Source of the DNA: an uncultured Prevotella sp.
Lineage (GTDB): Bacteria > Bacteroidota > Bacteroidia > Bacteroidales > Bacteroidaceae
Direction: 5' to 3'
Assembly (NCBI GenBank): GCA_947302435.1
Contig: CAMYVQ010000020.1
Location: 1-44,768 of the forward strand
Length of the DNA stretch: 44,768 bases
Under the pieces are notes generated by a model. That model had not been told where the DNA came from and searched no databases. It saw only the letters and a list, made by a program, of their open reading frames with translations. How positions within the stretch are numbered: the stretch's first letter is position 1; every line of letters starts with the position of its first letter. A program made the position numbers and the translations under genes. Positions 6,954-16,279 of this stretch are shown here, in pieces.

Positions 6954-8234
6954 TTAATAAGCAAACAGGGGGTAATCCTTCATTTTCTCGTTGACGCGCT
7001 GGCGGACGGAAGCAATGACTTCCTCATTGGTGGGATCGTTGAGCACTTCCTCAATCCATGCGGCAATCTGAACCATGAGGTCTTCCTTGGCACCACGGGT
7101 GGTGATGGCTGGAGTACCCAAGCGGATACCCGATGTCTGGAAAGCAGAACGGCTGTCGAAAGGCACCATGTTCTTGTTCACCGTGATGTCGGCAGCTACC
7201 AGTGCGTTCTCGGCCACTTTACCGGTCAGTTCGGGATACTTTGAGCGCAGGTCAACGAGCATCGAGTGGTTGTCGGTTCCACCGGAAACAATCGTGAAGC
7301 CACGTTTGATCAGCTCGTCGGCAAGCACGGCAGCATTCTTCTGTACCTGCTTTGCCCACTCCTTGAACTCAGGCTGCAAAGCCTCGCCAAAAGCAACGGC
7401 CTTGGCTGCAATGACATGCTCTAAAGGACCGCCCTGCTGTCCGGGGAAGACGGCAGAGTTGATAAGAGCCGACATCTTCTTGATCTCGCCTTTGGGAGTC
7501 GTATAGCCCCAAGGATTGTCGAAGTCCTTGCCCAAGAGGATGATGCCGCCACGAGGACCACGCAGGGTCTTATGGGTGGTGGAAGTGACGATGTGGGCAT
7601 ACTTCACAGGGTTCTCCAACAGTCCGGCTGCAATCAGTCCGGCAGGGTGTGCCATGTCAATCATGAGCAATGCGCCCACCTTGTCGGCAATCTCGCGCAT
7701 ACGCTTGTAGTCCCATTCACGGCTGTAGGCAGAGCCACCGCCGATGATGAGCTTCGGCTTGTGTTCCAAAGCCAGACGTTCCATCTCGTCATAGTCCACG
7801 CGGCCCGTCTCCTTGTTCAGGTTATAGCCCACGGGCTTGTAGAGAATACCGCTCGTGTTGACGTGTGAACCATGAGAGAGGTGGCCACCATGATCCAGGT
7901 TCAGACCCATGAAGGTGTCGCCGGGTTTCAGCACGGCCAAGAGTACGGCGGCGTTGGCCTGAGCACCAGAGTGAGGCTGCACGTTGGCGTACTCGGCATC
8001 AAACAGCTTGCAGACGCGCTCGATGGCCAGCTTCTCGACCTCGTCGACCACCTGACAACCGCCGTAGTAGCGTTTGCCGGGATAGCCCTCGGCATACTTG
8101 TTGGTAAGATAGCTGCCCATGGCTTCCATCACTTGGTCGCTTACAAAGTTCTCGCTGGCAATCAGCTCAATGCCTTTCAGCTGGCGCTGATGCTCTTTTT
8201 CAATCAACTCGAAAACAGTGTTGTCTCTTTTCAT
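6954..8234 (-). CDS. glyA: Serine hydroxymethyltransferase
   Basis: This 426-residue PLP enzyme interconverts serine and glycine while loading 5,10-methylene-tetrahydrofolate in the cytoplasm. It shows the GlyA signatures: [11 protein letters not shown] near the start, [16 protein letters not shown] (45-60), the PLP-contacting DMAH (193-196) and the lysine that forms the Schiff base, K222 in [14 protein letters not shown]. The length is typical. It starts 34 nt downstream of the RNase G stop codon, in the same direction, so it can be read from that transcript. It ends at the strong hairpin shared with the permease gene. Confidence 0.98.
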   Translation of the reverse strand: MKRDNTVFELIEKEHQRQLKGIELIASENFVSDQVMEAMGSYLTNKYAEGYPGKRYYGGCQVVDEVEKLAIERVCKLFDAEYANVQPHSGAQANAAVLLAVLKPGDTFMGLNLDHGGHLSHGSHVNTSGILYKPVGYNLNKETGRVDYDEMERLALEHKPKLIIGGGSAYSREWDYKRMREIADKVGALLMIDMAHPAGLIAAGLLENPVKYAHIVTSTTHKTLRGPRGGIILLGKDFDNPWGYTTPKGEIKKMSALINSAVFPGQQGGPLEHVIAAKAVAFGEALQPEFKEWAKQVQKNAAVLADELIKRGFTIVSGGTDNHSMLVDLRSKYPELTGKVAENALVAADITVNKNMVPFDSRSAFQTSGIRLGTPAITTRGAKEDLMVQIAAWIEEVLNDPTNEEVIASVRQRVNEKMKDYPLFAY

Positions 8235-8268
8235 TTTGTAGCTTTTGTTTTTGTGGTTATTTTAATGA

Positions 8269-9846
8269 CTATTTGCTCACTTCGTTCTCCTCGCGCATAT
8301 CGATGAACTGACGGTTCTGGTCATAGAACTCATACTGTAGGAAGGCCATCTTCTGGTTGCTGATGACACGGATACCGAATCCGTATTTCAGTTGCCAGCG
8401 GCGTTTCAATGAGAAAACTCCCTGATTGATGAATGCTGCTACGTAAGGATGCACGTGCAATGAGAATCGGCGAATGCCTATCTTGTTGACGAGACGGTCA
8501 ATTTTGCTCTCTAACTGGTCGGTAAACAGGATGCTCGACTTGATTTTTCCAGTGCCGTGGCAAGTGGGGCAGTTCTCTTCGACAGCCACGTCCATGGCGG
8601 GACGCACGCGCTGACGGGTGATCTGCATCAGTCCGAACTTGCTCAGTGGTAGGATGTTGTGGCGTGCGCGATCCTTCTTCATGTTCTCGCACATGCGTTC
8701 ATAAAGCATCTGGCGGTCCTCGGCAAGGTTCATGTCGATGAAGTCCACGACAATGATGCCTCCCATATCACGCAGGCGAAGCTGGCGTGCCAGTTCGTCG
8801 GCAGCACCGAGATTCGTTTCCAATGCGTTGGCTTCCTGTCCGTTTTCTTTCTTGATGCGCGTTCCGCTGTTCACGTCGACCACATGCATGGCCTCGGTGT
8901 GTTCGATGATGAGGTAGGCTCCCCGTTTGTAGTTGACGGTGCGTCCGAAACCTGATTTGATTCGCTTGGTAACGTTGAAGTTATCAAAAATGGGCACGCT
9001 ACCATTGTAGAGCTTGACAATTTCTGTTTTGTCAGGGGCAATGAGTGCGACATAGTCGCGAATCTGGTTGTAGATTTCGGAATCGTTGACGTGGATGCCG
9101 TCGTAGGTGGGGTTGAAAAGGTCGCGAATGAGTGCGACACTACGACTCTGTTCTTCGAACACAAGCTGTGGGCGTTCGGTGGTTTTCTGAACGCGCGTGA
9201 TGGCATCTTCCCATCGTTTCAAGAGCACCTTCAGTTCTTGGTCGAGCTCAGCAGCCCTTTTACCTTCTGCCACGGTGCGCACAATCACGCCGAAGTTCTT
9301 CGGCTTCATGCTTTGTACGAGCTGCTTCAGTCGGCTGCGCTCTTCTCCTTGCTTGATTTTTGAACTGACGGAAACCTTGTCGCCAAATGGAATGAGTACC
9401 ATGTAACGTCCCGCAAAGCTAAGGTCACAGGTGAGTCGAGGCCCTTTCGTGTTGATAGGCTCCTTCACCACTTGCACCATGATTTCTTGTCCTACCTTCA
9501 GCATGTTCTGTATAGTGCCTTCTTTGGGCAGGTCGGGCTGCCGGGTGGCTTTCTGGATGGGGTAGAGCTTTTTGCGGTCGCTGGTTACTTGTTTCAAGTA
9601 TTTCTCAAAAGAGCTGAATTGAAGTCCCAGATCAAGATAGTGCAAAAATGCGTCGCGCTCAGAGCCGACATCCACGAAGCAGGCATTCAGTCCCGGCATC
9701 AGCTTGCGGACTTTGCCGATGTAGATGTTGCCTACGGCATAGGAAGCGGAGCGGGGCTCGCTCTGATATTCCACTAACTGCTTGTCTTCAAGCAGTGCGA
9801 TGGAAATCTCCTTAGGCTGTACATCAATGATTACTTCGCTTGTCAT
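8269..9846 (-). CDS. rng: Ribonuclease G (RNase E/G family)
   Basis: This 525-residue endoribonuclease is involved in rRNA 5' maturation and mRNA decay. It begins with the family's SEVIIDVQPKEISIALLEDKQLVEY and an S1 RNA-binding domain (NIYIGKVRKLMPGLNACFVDVG, about 45-125). The catalytic domain carries the Mg2+-binding aspartates in HVVDVNSGTR and GGIIVVDFIDM. A Zn-link motif CPTCHGTGK follows, then the small-domain tail. It matches RNase G in length and lacks the long disordered RNase E scaffold. It lies downstream of hup and the 29-residue basic gene, but a hairpin with a T-run at 9881-9930 separates them, so read-through or attenuation may set its level. glyA follows 34 nt later. Confidence 0.95.
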   Translation of the reverse strand: MTSEVIIDVQPKEISIALLEDKQLVEYQSEPRSASYAVGNIYIGKVRKLMPGLNACFVDVGSERDAFLHYLDLGLQFSSFEKYLKQVTSDRKKLYPIQKATRQPDLPKEGTIQNMLKVGQEIMVQVVKEPINTKGPRLTCDLSFAGRYMVLIPFGDKVSVSSKIKQGEERSRLKQLVQSMKPKNFGVIVRTVAEGKRAAELDQELKVLLKRWEDAITRVQKTTERPQLVFEEQSRSVALIRDLFNPTYDGIHVNDSEIYNQIRDYVALIAPDKTEIVKLYNGSVPIFDNFNVTKRIKSGFGRTVNYKRGAYLIIEHTEAMHVVDVNSGTRIKKENGQEANALETNLGAADELARQLRLRDMGGIIVVDFIDMNLAEDRQMLYERMCENMKKDRARHNILPLSKFGLMQITRQRVRPAMDVAVEENCPTCHGTGKIKSSILFTDQLESKIDRLVNKIGIRRFSLHVHPYVAAFINQGVFSLKRRWQLKYGFGIRVISNQKMAFLQYEFYDQNRQFIDMREENEVSK

Positions 9847-9880
9847 TTTTACTTTTTGATTTCTTGATTGGTGTTATTAC

Positions 9881-9930
9881 AAAAAAGGGTGTACCCACAT
9901 AATCTATATTTATGCATGGTACACTCCCTT
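9881..9930 (-). terminator. Terminator or attenuator upstream of rng
   Basis: On the minus strand AAGGGAGTGTACC (9930-9918) pairs with GGTACACCCTT (9895-9885), leaving a 2-nt bulge, and is followed directly by TTTTTT. It lies after the 29-residue basic gene and before rng. No clear TAnnTTTG box follows it, so rng expression may depend on partial read-through. Confidence 0.65.
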
Positions 9931-9951
9931 CATTTTTTCCAGACGAGCAGT

Positions 9952-10041
9952 TTACTTGCTCTTATGTCTGTTCTTACGCAGACGCTTCTTGCGTTTGTGA
10001 GTAGCCATCTTGTGGCCCTTCTTCTTTTTTCCGTTAGGCAT
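9952..10041 (-). CDS. 29-residue highly basic peptide, probable small ribosomal protein (mS38/COX24-like)
   Basis: The minus-strand ORF from ATG 10041 to TAA 9954-9952 encodes MPNGKKKKGHKMATHKRKKR plus LRKNRHKSK. Eighteen of its 29 residues are K, R or H. The GKKKKGHKMATHKRKKRLRKNRHK pattern is, from memory, that of the AURKAIP1/COX24 (DUF1713, mS38-type) family, whose mitochondrial member binds the small ribosomal subunit near the decoding site. A ribosome-bound role is therefore likely but inferred. It lies 36 nt downstream of hup, probably in the same transcript, and is followed by a terminator. It is too short for most gene callers, but its clear stop, start and composition make it convincing. 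Confidence 0.8.
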   Translation of the reverse strand: MPNGKKKKGHKMATHKRKKRLRKNRHKSK

Positions 10042-10077
10042 AATTCTTAATGTTTATTTGTTAAAATAATCTTGGAT

Positions 10078-10377
10078 TTAATCTTCGCTGACAACCTCTA
10101 AACCGTCCATTCTTTCGATGAAGCTCTTGGCAGGTTTGAATGCCGGCAAATCGTGAGCTTCGATGACCAGTGTGGTGTTCTTTGATATATTTCTTGCTGT
10201 CTTCTTGGCACGGTGCTTCACGATAAAGCTACCGAATCCACGCAGATAAACGTTTTCCTTGTTGTTGGCGAGACTATTGCGAATCTCTTCCATAAAGGCT
10301 TCCACCGTGATGGCAACCTCCTTCTTGTTAAGGCCTGTTTGCTCTGCAATTTGGTTTACAATTTCTGCCTTAGTCAT
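10078..10377 (-). CDS. hup: HU-family DNA-binding protein
   Basis: This 99-residue nucleoid protein has the HU/IHF fold: MTKAEIVNQIAEQTGLNKKEV forms the helical dimerisation region, VYLRGFGSFIVKHRAKKTARN (43-63) the beta sheet and the base of the DNA-bending arm, and the arm continues to LPAFKPAKSF. The arm has the classic F-x-P form (PAFKPAKSF). It bends DNA and compacts the chromosome. A nine-residue acidic tail (DGLEVVSED) extends past the usual end. It is the first gene of a minus-strand group with the 29-residue peptide, rng and glyA, and has its own promoter box at 10421-10428. Confidence 0.96.
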   Translation of the reverse strand: MTKAEIVNQIAEQTGLNKKEVAITVEAFMEEIRNSLANNKENVYLRGFGSFIVKHRAKKTARNISKNTTLVIEAHDLPAFKPAKSFIERMDGLEVVSED

Positions 10378-10420
10378 AATTTTTATACCTTTGTTTTTTT
10401 GTATTTTCAGTTTGGGAGTG

Positions 10421-10428
10421 CAAAGATA
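10421..10428 (-). promoter_or_regulatory. -7 box (TATCTTTG) for hup
   Basis: On the minus strand TATCTTTG lies 43 nt before the hup ATG and fits TAnnTTTG. It sits between the end of the ABC ATPase gene and hup, so hup can be transcribed separately from secA. Confidence 0.65.
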
Positions 10429-10479
10429 CTGTTTTTCAATCAGATACAGAAATTTTTATCTGTTTTTTTTGAAAAATTA

Positions 10480-11193
10480 TCAACTTTCTCCCTTTTCGCC
10501 TTCAAAATAAGCCTTTAGTTCATCGTTGGCACTTTGTGCTTCGTTTGGCAGATCTTTGATGATTTTTCCTTTCTCGAGGAGTGCGATACGGGTGGAAATT
10601 TCAATGGTGTGCTGCAGATTGTGCGAGCTGATGAGGATTGTGGCTCCTGTCTTTTGGCTGTATTCCCTGATAAGATGCTTCAGAATGTTCTGGCTGGAAG
10701 GGTCGAGGAAATTAAAGGGTTCGTCGAGAATCAATAGCTTCGGCTCGCGCAGCATGGCGGCGATGATGCCCACTTTCTGCTTGTTACCAGCCGAGAGGTT
10801 GCGAATCAGTTTCTGTTGTCCGAATACTTCGCCATTGGCAAAGCGTTCAAAATCCTTCTGGCGATTCTCAATCACATCGGGCGTGATGCCACTGATTTTC
10901 CCTAAAAAGGCGAAATATTCTTCAGGTGTCAGGTAGTCGATGAGGAATCCGTCGTCGATATGGGCGCCAGTGTCCAGTTTCCATGATTCGTTTTTGGCGG
11001 GGTTTACGCCATCGATATCGACTTCTCCATTGTCGGGTTTCAGCAAATCGAGGATGATGCGGAAGAGTGTGGTCTTGCCGGCACCGTTGTTGCCGACAAG
11101 ACCCAGTATTTCCCCTTCTTTGACCTCGAAAGAAGGTATGTCGCAGGCGACTGTCTCGCCGAATTGCTTCTTCAGGTTTGTGAGTGTGAGCAT
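10480..11193 (-). CDS. ABC transporter ATP-binding protein without adjacent permease
   Basis: This 237-residue nucleotide-binding protein has Walker A GNNGAGKTT (34-42), the signature motif LSAGNKQ (133-139; normally LSGGQ), Walker B LLILDEP (153-159) and the switch histidine in ILISSHNL. It resembles the CcmA/YxlF group, whose ATPases energise single-protein export permeases. No permease gene lies beside it. Its ATG at 11193 lies 4 nt after the secA stop, so it is translated from the secA transcript. The partner and substrate are unknown. The A at the third signature position and the missing Q are deviations but fall within the variation seen in this group. Confidence 0.88.
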   Translation of the reverse strand: MLTLTNLKKQFGETVACDIPSFEVKEGEILGLVGNNGAGKTTLFRIILDLLKPDNGEVDIDGVNPAKNESWKLDTGAHIDDGFLIDYLTPEEYFAFLGKISGITPDVIENRQKDFERFANGEVFGQQKLIRNLSAGNKQKVGIIAAMLREPKLLILDEPFNFLDPSSQNILKHLIREYSQKTGATILISSHNLQHTIEISTRIALLEKGKIIKDLPNEAQSANDELKAYFEGEKGES

Positions 11194-11197
11194 GCTT

Positions 11198-14100
11198 TTA
11201 TACTAAGCCTTTACCGTGACAATTCTTGAACTTCTTACCGCTTCCGCAGGGGCAGGGATCGTTGCGTCCGGGCAGCTTGTCGCGGACAATCGGTGTGCGC
11301 TGTTGCTGCGGTGCGCGTGTGTCGTGCTGTGCAGCGGCACGCTGGTTCTCGTCTACGAGCCGCTCTTCCTGAGGCTGGCTTTGGCCTTCCTGACGGTTCT
11401 CGGTGTACTGACGGCGGTCGGTGTGCTCCTCGGGTGCTGCTTCCTTCACTTGCTGCTGTTGCAGTTCGGGGATGGCGGCACGGTTCAGGATGCTCACCGT
11501 GCGGTTGTTCATCGTGTTCACCATCTCATCGAAGAGTTTCACACTCTCTAACTTGAAGATGAGTAGCGGGTCTTTCTGCTCATAGCTGGCATTTTGGACA
11601 GAGTGGCGCAGTTCGTCGAGTTCGCGCAGGTTCTCCTTCCATGCCTCGTCGATGATGTGCAACAGGGTCTGCTTCTCAAACTGCTTCACCACCGACTTAC
11701 ACTCGGTTTCGTAAGCCTCCTTCAGGTTGCAGGCGATGTTGTACATGTGGCGACCGTCGGTGAGGGGCACCATGATGCGCTCGTACATCTGGCCTTGGTT
11801 CTCATAGACCTGCTTGATAACGGGCCATGCCACCTCCTTGATGCGGTCGGTCTTGCGGTTGAAGTTGGCCAGAGCTGCCTGGAAAGCATCCTCAGCCAAT
11901 TGCTCGCGGTTGCGCGTGTCCATGAACTGCTCTTCGGTGAAAGGCACCTCCATGGCAAACAGGCGGATGAACTCCTCTTTGCAGCCTTCATAGTCGTTGA
12001 CCTCGATGATGCGCGACACGCGATCCCAGATCACATTGGCAATATCCATGCCGATTCGCTCACCCATCAGGGCGTGGCGGCGCTTCTCATAGACCACCTT
12101 GCGCTGCTTGTTCATCACATCGTCGTATTCCAGCAGGCGCTTACGAATGCCGAAGTGGTTCTCCTCGACCTTCTTCTGGGCGCGCTCGATACTCTTTGAA
12201 ATCATTGGGTGCTCAATCATCTCGCCCTCCTTGAAGCCTAAGCGGTCCATCACCGAGGAGATGCGCTCACTGGCAAACAGGCGCATGAGCTTGTCTTCGA
12301 GCGAAACGAAGAACACTGAAGAACCCGGGTCGCCCTGACGGCCTGAACGGCCACGCAACTGACGGTCGACGCGGCGGCTCTCATGGCGTTCTGTACCGAT
12401 GATGGCCAGACCGCCGGCGGCTTTCACTTCCGGCGAGAGCTTGATATCGGTACCACGACCGGCCATGTTGGTGGCAATTGTCACGGCTCCCTTGCCGTTG
12501 GAATCCTGCTGACCGGCCTGTGCCACAATGTCGGCCTCCTTCTGGTGCAGCTTGGCATTCAGCACCTGGTGGGGAATACCTTCGCGGCGGCCCGTCTCAG
12601 GATTGACATACATGTCGAGCATGCGGGAGAGTAGCTCCGAGATTTCCACCGATGTAGTACCAATCAATGTGGGACGGCCAGAGTTGCGCATCTTCACAAT
12701 CTCTTCAATGACAGCCTTGTACTTTTCGCGGGCAGTCTTGTAAACGCGGTCGTCCATATCGTTGCGGATCACAGGTTTGTTGGTGGGAATCTCCACCACG
12801 TCGAGCTTATAGATGTTCCAGAACTCACCGGCCTCGGTCGAAGCTGTACCGGTCATACCTGCTAACTTGTGGTACATGCGGAAGTAGTTCTGTAGGGTGA
12901 TGGTGGCAAAGGTCTGTGTGGCAGCCTCCACCTTTACGTGTTCCTTGGCCTCGACAGCCTGATGGAGTCCGTCGCTCCAACGGCGGCCTTCCATGATACG
13001 GCCTGTTTGCTCGTCCACGATTTTCACTTCGCCGTCGATGACCACGTACTCGTCGTCCTTGTTGAACATGCAGTAGGCTTTCAATAACTGCTGCAAGGTG
13101 TGTACGCGCTCCGACTGCACGGCATAGTGGTTCATCAGCTCGTCCTTCTTGTTCACGCGCTCCTCGTCGGTCAGCGACTTCTCGCCTTCAAGAGCCGAAA
13201 GCTGTGAGGCAATGTCGGGCAGCACGAACAGCTGGGCATCGTTCACCTGCTTGGCCAACCAGGCAGTACCCTTGTCGGTCAGGTCGCAGGAGTTCAGTTT
13301 CTCATCGACCACGAAGAACAAAGGCTCAACAGCCTCCGGCATGCGGCGGTTATTGTTCTCCATATAGATTTCCTCGGTCTTCAGCATACCCGACTTGATG
13401 CCGTCTTCCGACAGATACTTGATAAGGGGCTTGTTTTTCGGCAGTGCCTTGTGTGAGCGGTAGAGTGAGAGGAAACCTTCGTCGAGTTTGTCCTGTGCCT
13501 CCTTCTTCTGGCCGGCTTCCATCAGTTGCTGGCCTTCGGTGATCTTCTGCTTGGCATCGGCCAAGTATTGTGTGGCCAACTGGCGCTGGACACCTACGAG
13601 GCGCTCCACGAGCGGCTGGTATTCCTCGAACATCTGCACGTCGCCCTTGGGTACAGGACCACTAATAATAAGAGGTGTACGTGCGTCGTCGATCAGCACC
13701 GAGTCGACCTCGTCGACAATGGCGTAGTTGTGTGAACGCTGCACAAGGTCGGCAGGCGATATGGCCATGTTGTCGCGCAGGTAGTCGAAACCGAACTCGT
13801 TGTTCGTACCGAAGGTGATGTCGGCCAAATAGGCGCGGCGGCGAGCCTCAGAGTTGGGCTGGTGCTTGTCGATACAGTCGACCGAGAGGCCATGGAACAT
13901 GTAGAGCGGTCCCATCCACTCGGAGTCGCGCTTGGCCAGATAGTCGTTCACGGTGACCACATGGACACCGTTGCCAGTCAGGGCATTGAGGAAGACGGGG
14001 AGGGTAGCGACGAGCGTCTTACCTTCACCCGTGGCCATCTCGGCAATCTTTCCCTGATGGAGCACGGTGCCGCCGAAGAGCTGCACGTCGTAGTGAATCA

Positions 14101-14611
14101 TTTCCCATTTCAGGTCGTTGCCGCCGGCAGTCCAGTGGTTGTGGTAGATGGCTTTGTCGCCATCGATGGTGATGAAGTCCTTGCGTGGGTCGCCAGCCAG
14201 TTCGCGGTCGAAGTCGGTAGCCGTTACGATAGTCTCCTCGTTTTCGGCAAAGCGGCGGGCGGTGTCCTTCACAATGGCAAACACCTCGGGCATGACCTCG
14301 TCGAGTGCTTTTTCATAGACTTCGAGTGCATCCTTCTCAATCTTGTCGATCTTGGCGAAGATGTCGGCACGCTCGTCGAGCGGCGTGTCTTCGATGGTGG
14401 CCTTCAGCTTCTCAATTTCATCCTTCTCGGCCTTGGCAGCCGACTGCACCTGCTGACGGATGGCCGCAGAACGGGCGCGAAGCTCGTCGTTGCTGTAGTT
14501 AGAAATCGTGGGATAGATAGCCTTGACTTTGTCTACAAAAGGCTTGATAAGTTTGCGGTCGCGCGATGACTTGTCGCCGAACAGTGATTTTAGAATTTTG
14601 TTGAAATTCAT
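11198..14611 (-). CDS. secA: Preprotein translocase ATPase SecA
   Basis: This 1137-residue motor pushes unfolded preproteins through SecYEG. It shows nucleotide-binding domain 1 with the Walker A MATGEGKT, the VNDYLAKRD segment and DEVDS as DEAD-type motif; the preprotein cross-linking region; nucleotide-binding domain 2 with IGTTSVE and the [10 protein letters not shown] motif; then the helical scaffold. A Q/E/P-rich linker leads to a C-terminal zinc motif [13 protein letters not shown]. The protein is longer than E. coli SecA (901) because of insertions around residues 370-530, as is usual for Bacteroidetes. The promoter box is at 14659-14666. An ABC ATPase follows 4 nt after the stop. Confidence 0.98.
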   Translation of the reverse strand: MNFNKILKSLFGDKSSRDRKLIKPFVDKVKAIYPTISNYSNDELRARSAAIRQQVQSAAKAEKDEIEKLKATIEDTPLDERADIFAKIDKIEKDALEVYEKALDEVMPEVFAIVKDTARRFAENEETIVTATDFDRELAGDPRKDFITIDGDKAIYHNHWTAGGNDLKWEMIHYDVQLFGGTVLHQGKIAEMATGEGKTLVATLPVFLNALTGNGVHVVTVNDYLAKRDSEWMGPLYMFHGLSVDCIDKHQPNSEARRRAYLADITFGTNNEFGFDYLRDNMAISPADLVQRSHNYAIVDEVDSVLIDDARTPLIISGPVPKGDVQMFEEYQPLVERLVGVQRQLATQYLADAKQKITEGQQLMEAGQKKEAQDKLDEGFLSLYRSHKALPKNKPLIKYLSEDGIKSGMLKTEEIYMENNNRRMPEAVEPLFFVVDEKLNSCDLTDKGTAWLAKQVNDAQLFVLPDIASQLSALEGEKSLTDEERVNKKDELMNHYAVQSERVHTLQQLLKAYCMFNKDDEYVVIDGEVKIVDEQTGRIMEGRRWSDGLHQAVEAKEHVKVEAATQTFATITLQNYFRMYHKLAGMTGTASTEAGEFWNIYKLDVVEIPTNKPVIRNDMDDRVYKTAREKYKAVIEEIVKMRNSGRPTLIGTTSVEISELLSRMLDMYVNPETGRREGIPHQVLNAKLHQKEADIVAQAGQQDSNGKGAVTIATNMAGRGTDIKLSPEVKAAGGLAIIGTERHESRRVDRQLRGRSGRQGDPGSSVFFVSLEDKLMRLFASERISSVMDRLGFKEGEMIEHPMISKSIERAQKKVEENHFGIRKRLLEYDDVMNKQRKVVYEKRRHALMGERIGMDIANVIWDRVSRIIEVNDYEGCKEEFIRLFAMEVPFTEEQFMDTRNREQLAEDAFQAALANFNRKTDRIKEVAWPVIKQVYENQGQMYERIMVPLTDGRHMYNIACNLKEAYETECKSVVKQFEKQTLLHIIDEAWKENLRELDELRHSVQNASYEQKDPLLIFKLESVKLFDEMVNTMNNRTVSILNRAAIPELQQQQVKEAAPEEHTDRRQYTENRQEGQSQPQEERLVDENQRAAAQHDTRAPQQQRTPIVRDKLPGRNDPCPCGSGKKFKNCHGKGLV

Positions 14612-14658
14612 TGTTATATTGTTCTTTTGTTTTTTTCTTGAAATATGGAAATTGGCTG

Positions 14659-14666
14659 CAAAGTTA
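14659..14666 (-). promoter_or_regulatory. -7 box (TAACTTTG) for secA
   Basis: On the minus strand TAACTTTG lies 47 nt before the secA ATG at 14611 and fits TAnnTTTG. It sits in the 93-nt gap after the phosphatase-fold gene. Confidence 0.65.
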
Positions 14667-14704
14667 CTGTTTTTTTTGCATAAACGAGCATAAATCGCTC
14701 ATTA

Positions 14705-16279
14705 TTAGAATAAGGGAGCTGCTGAACAGGCATTGGGTGCCCTGATACGTATGGCACGGGCAATGGTCGGTGCAATACGGTCGGTGGTGACAGGTGTGGT
14801 GATACGCTCTGCCTTCATGCCCGCTCCGTAGACAATGATGGGGAACGGGATGTAGGAAGCACGCATCAGTTCGTTTTCCTGCGTGTCTTCATTGAGCAGT
14901 CGCCAACCGGGAGCGGTCTCTATGACGATGTCGCCACTGTGTTCGGCATTGAAGCCGTTTCTGATTTTGCGCAGGTGCTCATTGTTGTCTGTGATGAGCT
15001 GTAGTGAAGTGTAGACATTGCGCACGCCCGACATCATGGCCAGGAACTCCTGTGCGCGGCTTGTTGCCTCGGCAATGCTGATCTTCTTCGTTTCCAGTAG
15101 TTTGTGGTTCAGGTAGATCTGGTTGCGGAAGTAGGCTTCCACATATTTGCCCTGTCCCCAGATGGCTCCGAAGTACATGTTCATCAGATTGGCGGTGCGG
15201 CTCAGATAGAAGGTTCCCGAAGGAATGCGGTATTTCTGATAATCGGCAGTCTCTTCGTCGCTATATCCGGTGCTGGTCAGCACGAAGAGCACATTGTCCT
15301 TGCCGCAACGCTCCTCGAAGTATTTCACAAGACGGCTGATCTCATAGTCAAGTCTCACGTAGGTGTCCTGCAGCTCTACCTGATATTCGGAGACGGCATG
15401 ATGGTTGTAGCTTCCGGCATAGTAGGTCAGCATCATCAAGTCGGTCACTTTGTCGTTGCCCATTCCTGTGCTGGCCATACACTGCATGGCTAAGTTTGTG
15501 ATGTCTTCGTTGACGAGGGCGCTGGCCTTGTATTCCTGATAGCATTGGTTGCCCTTGAAGGTGTGTTTGAACGGCTCTTGCAATCCCGTCTGCATGAAGT
15601 AACTGAAGTTGCCGACAAATTCGTTGACAGGTTCCCATACGGTTGTTTGTATTTTCTTGTTGGGAGCCTGTAGCTGATTGTAAGCCTGTGCCCAGGCAGG
15701 GAAGCCGCTGAAATAGTATTGCGATGAGCACCATTGGCCGTTGCGGTCGTCGAGCCAGACGGCTCCGTCGGCGGCATGGCCTGCTGAAAGTACGGCGGCA
15801 TCACGGTTGGGGGCAATGGCGTAGACAATGGCACGTCCGTTGGTAGCCACCTTCAGTTCGTCGCCCAGTGTCGACGAGCAGAGCTGGTTGGGCGATGCCG
15901 TTTCTGTGGTCAGAATGCCGGGGAACTTGCTGTCGTCGACACAATACACGGGACGGAGTGTCTCGCGGTTGAGCCAGCGTTCACCTATTATTTTATTATA
16001 ATAAGGTGTCACGCCAGAGCTGAGGGCTGCTATGGCCGAAGCACGGTCAATGGGTGAAAAAGGGTAGGAGGCATTCTGATAGACGATACCCTCGGCCAGC
16101 AGTTGCTTGAATCCGCCCTGCGAATACAAGGGCATGAAAGCCTCTAAATAGTCGCTGCGCAACTGGTCGATGGCGATGCTCACCACCATGCGTGGGGCGG
16201 TGCGTGTCTCCTGGCCTTCGGCTTCCAGGTTGAAGCCCAACACTGCCAGCAGCGTGATATAGATGTATTTGTTCGTCAT
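14705..16279 (-). CDS. Secreted alkaline-phosphatase-superfamily protein, probably catalytically dead
   Basis: This 524-residue protein has an N-terminal signal peptide and the alkaline phosphatase/NPP fold in PafA-like order: IAIDQLRSDYLEAF (35-48), the segment that normally holds the nucleophile (SYPFSPIDRASAIAAL, 71-86), QDTYVRLDYEISRLV (304-318), VLFVLTSTGYSDEE (330-343) and a C-terminal TDRIAPTIARAIRIRAPNA. D38 is kept. The usual metal ligands are not seen: TADHG is TSTGY (335-339), the ST-D-YVGH motif is YAGSYNHH (287-294), and the late His before IPFPIIVYG is absent. It may be a pseudoenzyme or use a different chemistry. Its ATG overlaps the stop of the Lnb-like gene by 4 nt, so the two are translationally coupled and probably act together in the periplasm. 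Confidence 0.82.
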   Translation of the reverse strand: MTNKYIYITLLAVLGFNLEAEGQETRTAPRMVVSIAIDQLRSDYLEAFMPLYSQGGFKQLLAEGIVYQNASYPFSPIDRASAIAALSSGVTPYYNKIIGERWLNRETLRPVYCVDDSKFPGILTTETASPNQLCSSTLGDELKVATNGRAIVYAIAPNRDAAVLSAGHAADGAVWLDDRNGQWCSSQYYFSGFPAWAQAYNQLQAPNKKIQTTVWEPVNEFVGNFSYFMQTGLQEPFKHTFKGNQCYQEYKASALVNEDITNLAMQCMASTGMGNDKVTDLMMLTYYAGSYNHHAVSEYQVELQDTYVRLDYEISRLVKYFEERCGKDNVLFVLTSTGYSDEETADYQKYRIPSGTFYLSRTANLMNMYFGAIWGQGKYVEAYFRNQIYLNHKLLETKKISIAEATSRAQEFLAMMSGVRNVYTSLQLITDNNEHLRKIRNGFNAEHSGDIVIETAPGWRLLNEDTQENELMRASYIPFPIIVYGAGMKAERITTPVTTDRIAPTIARAIRIRAPNACSAAPLF

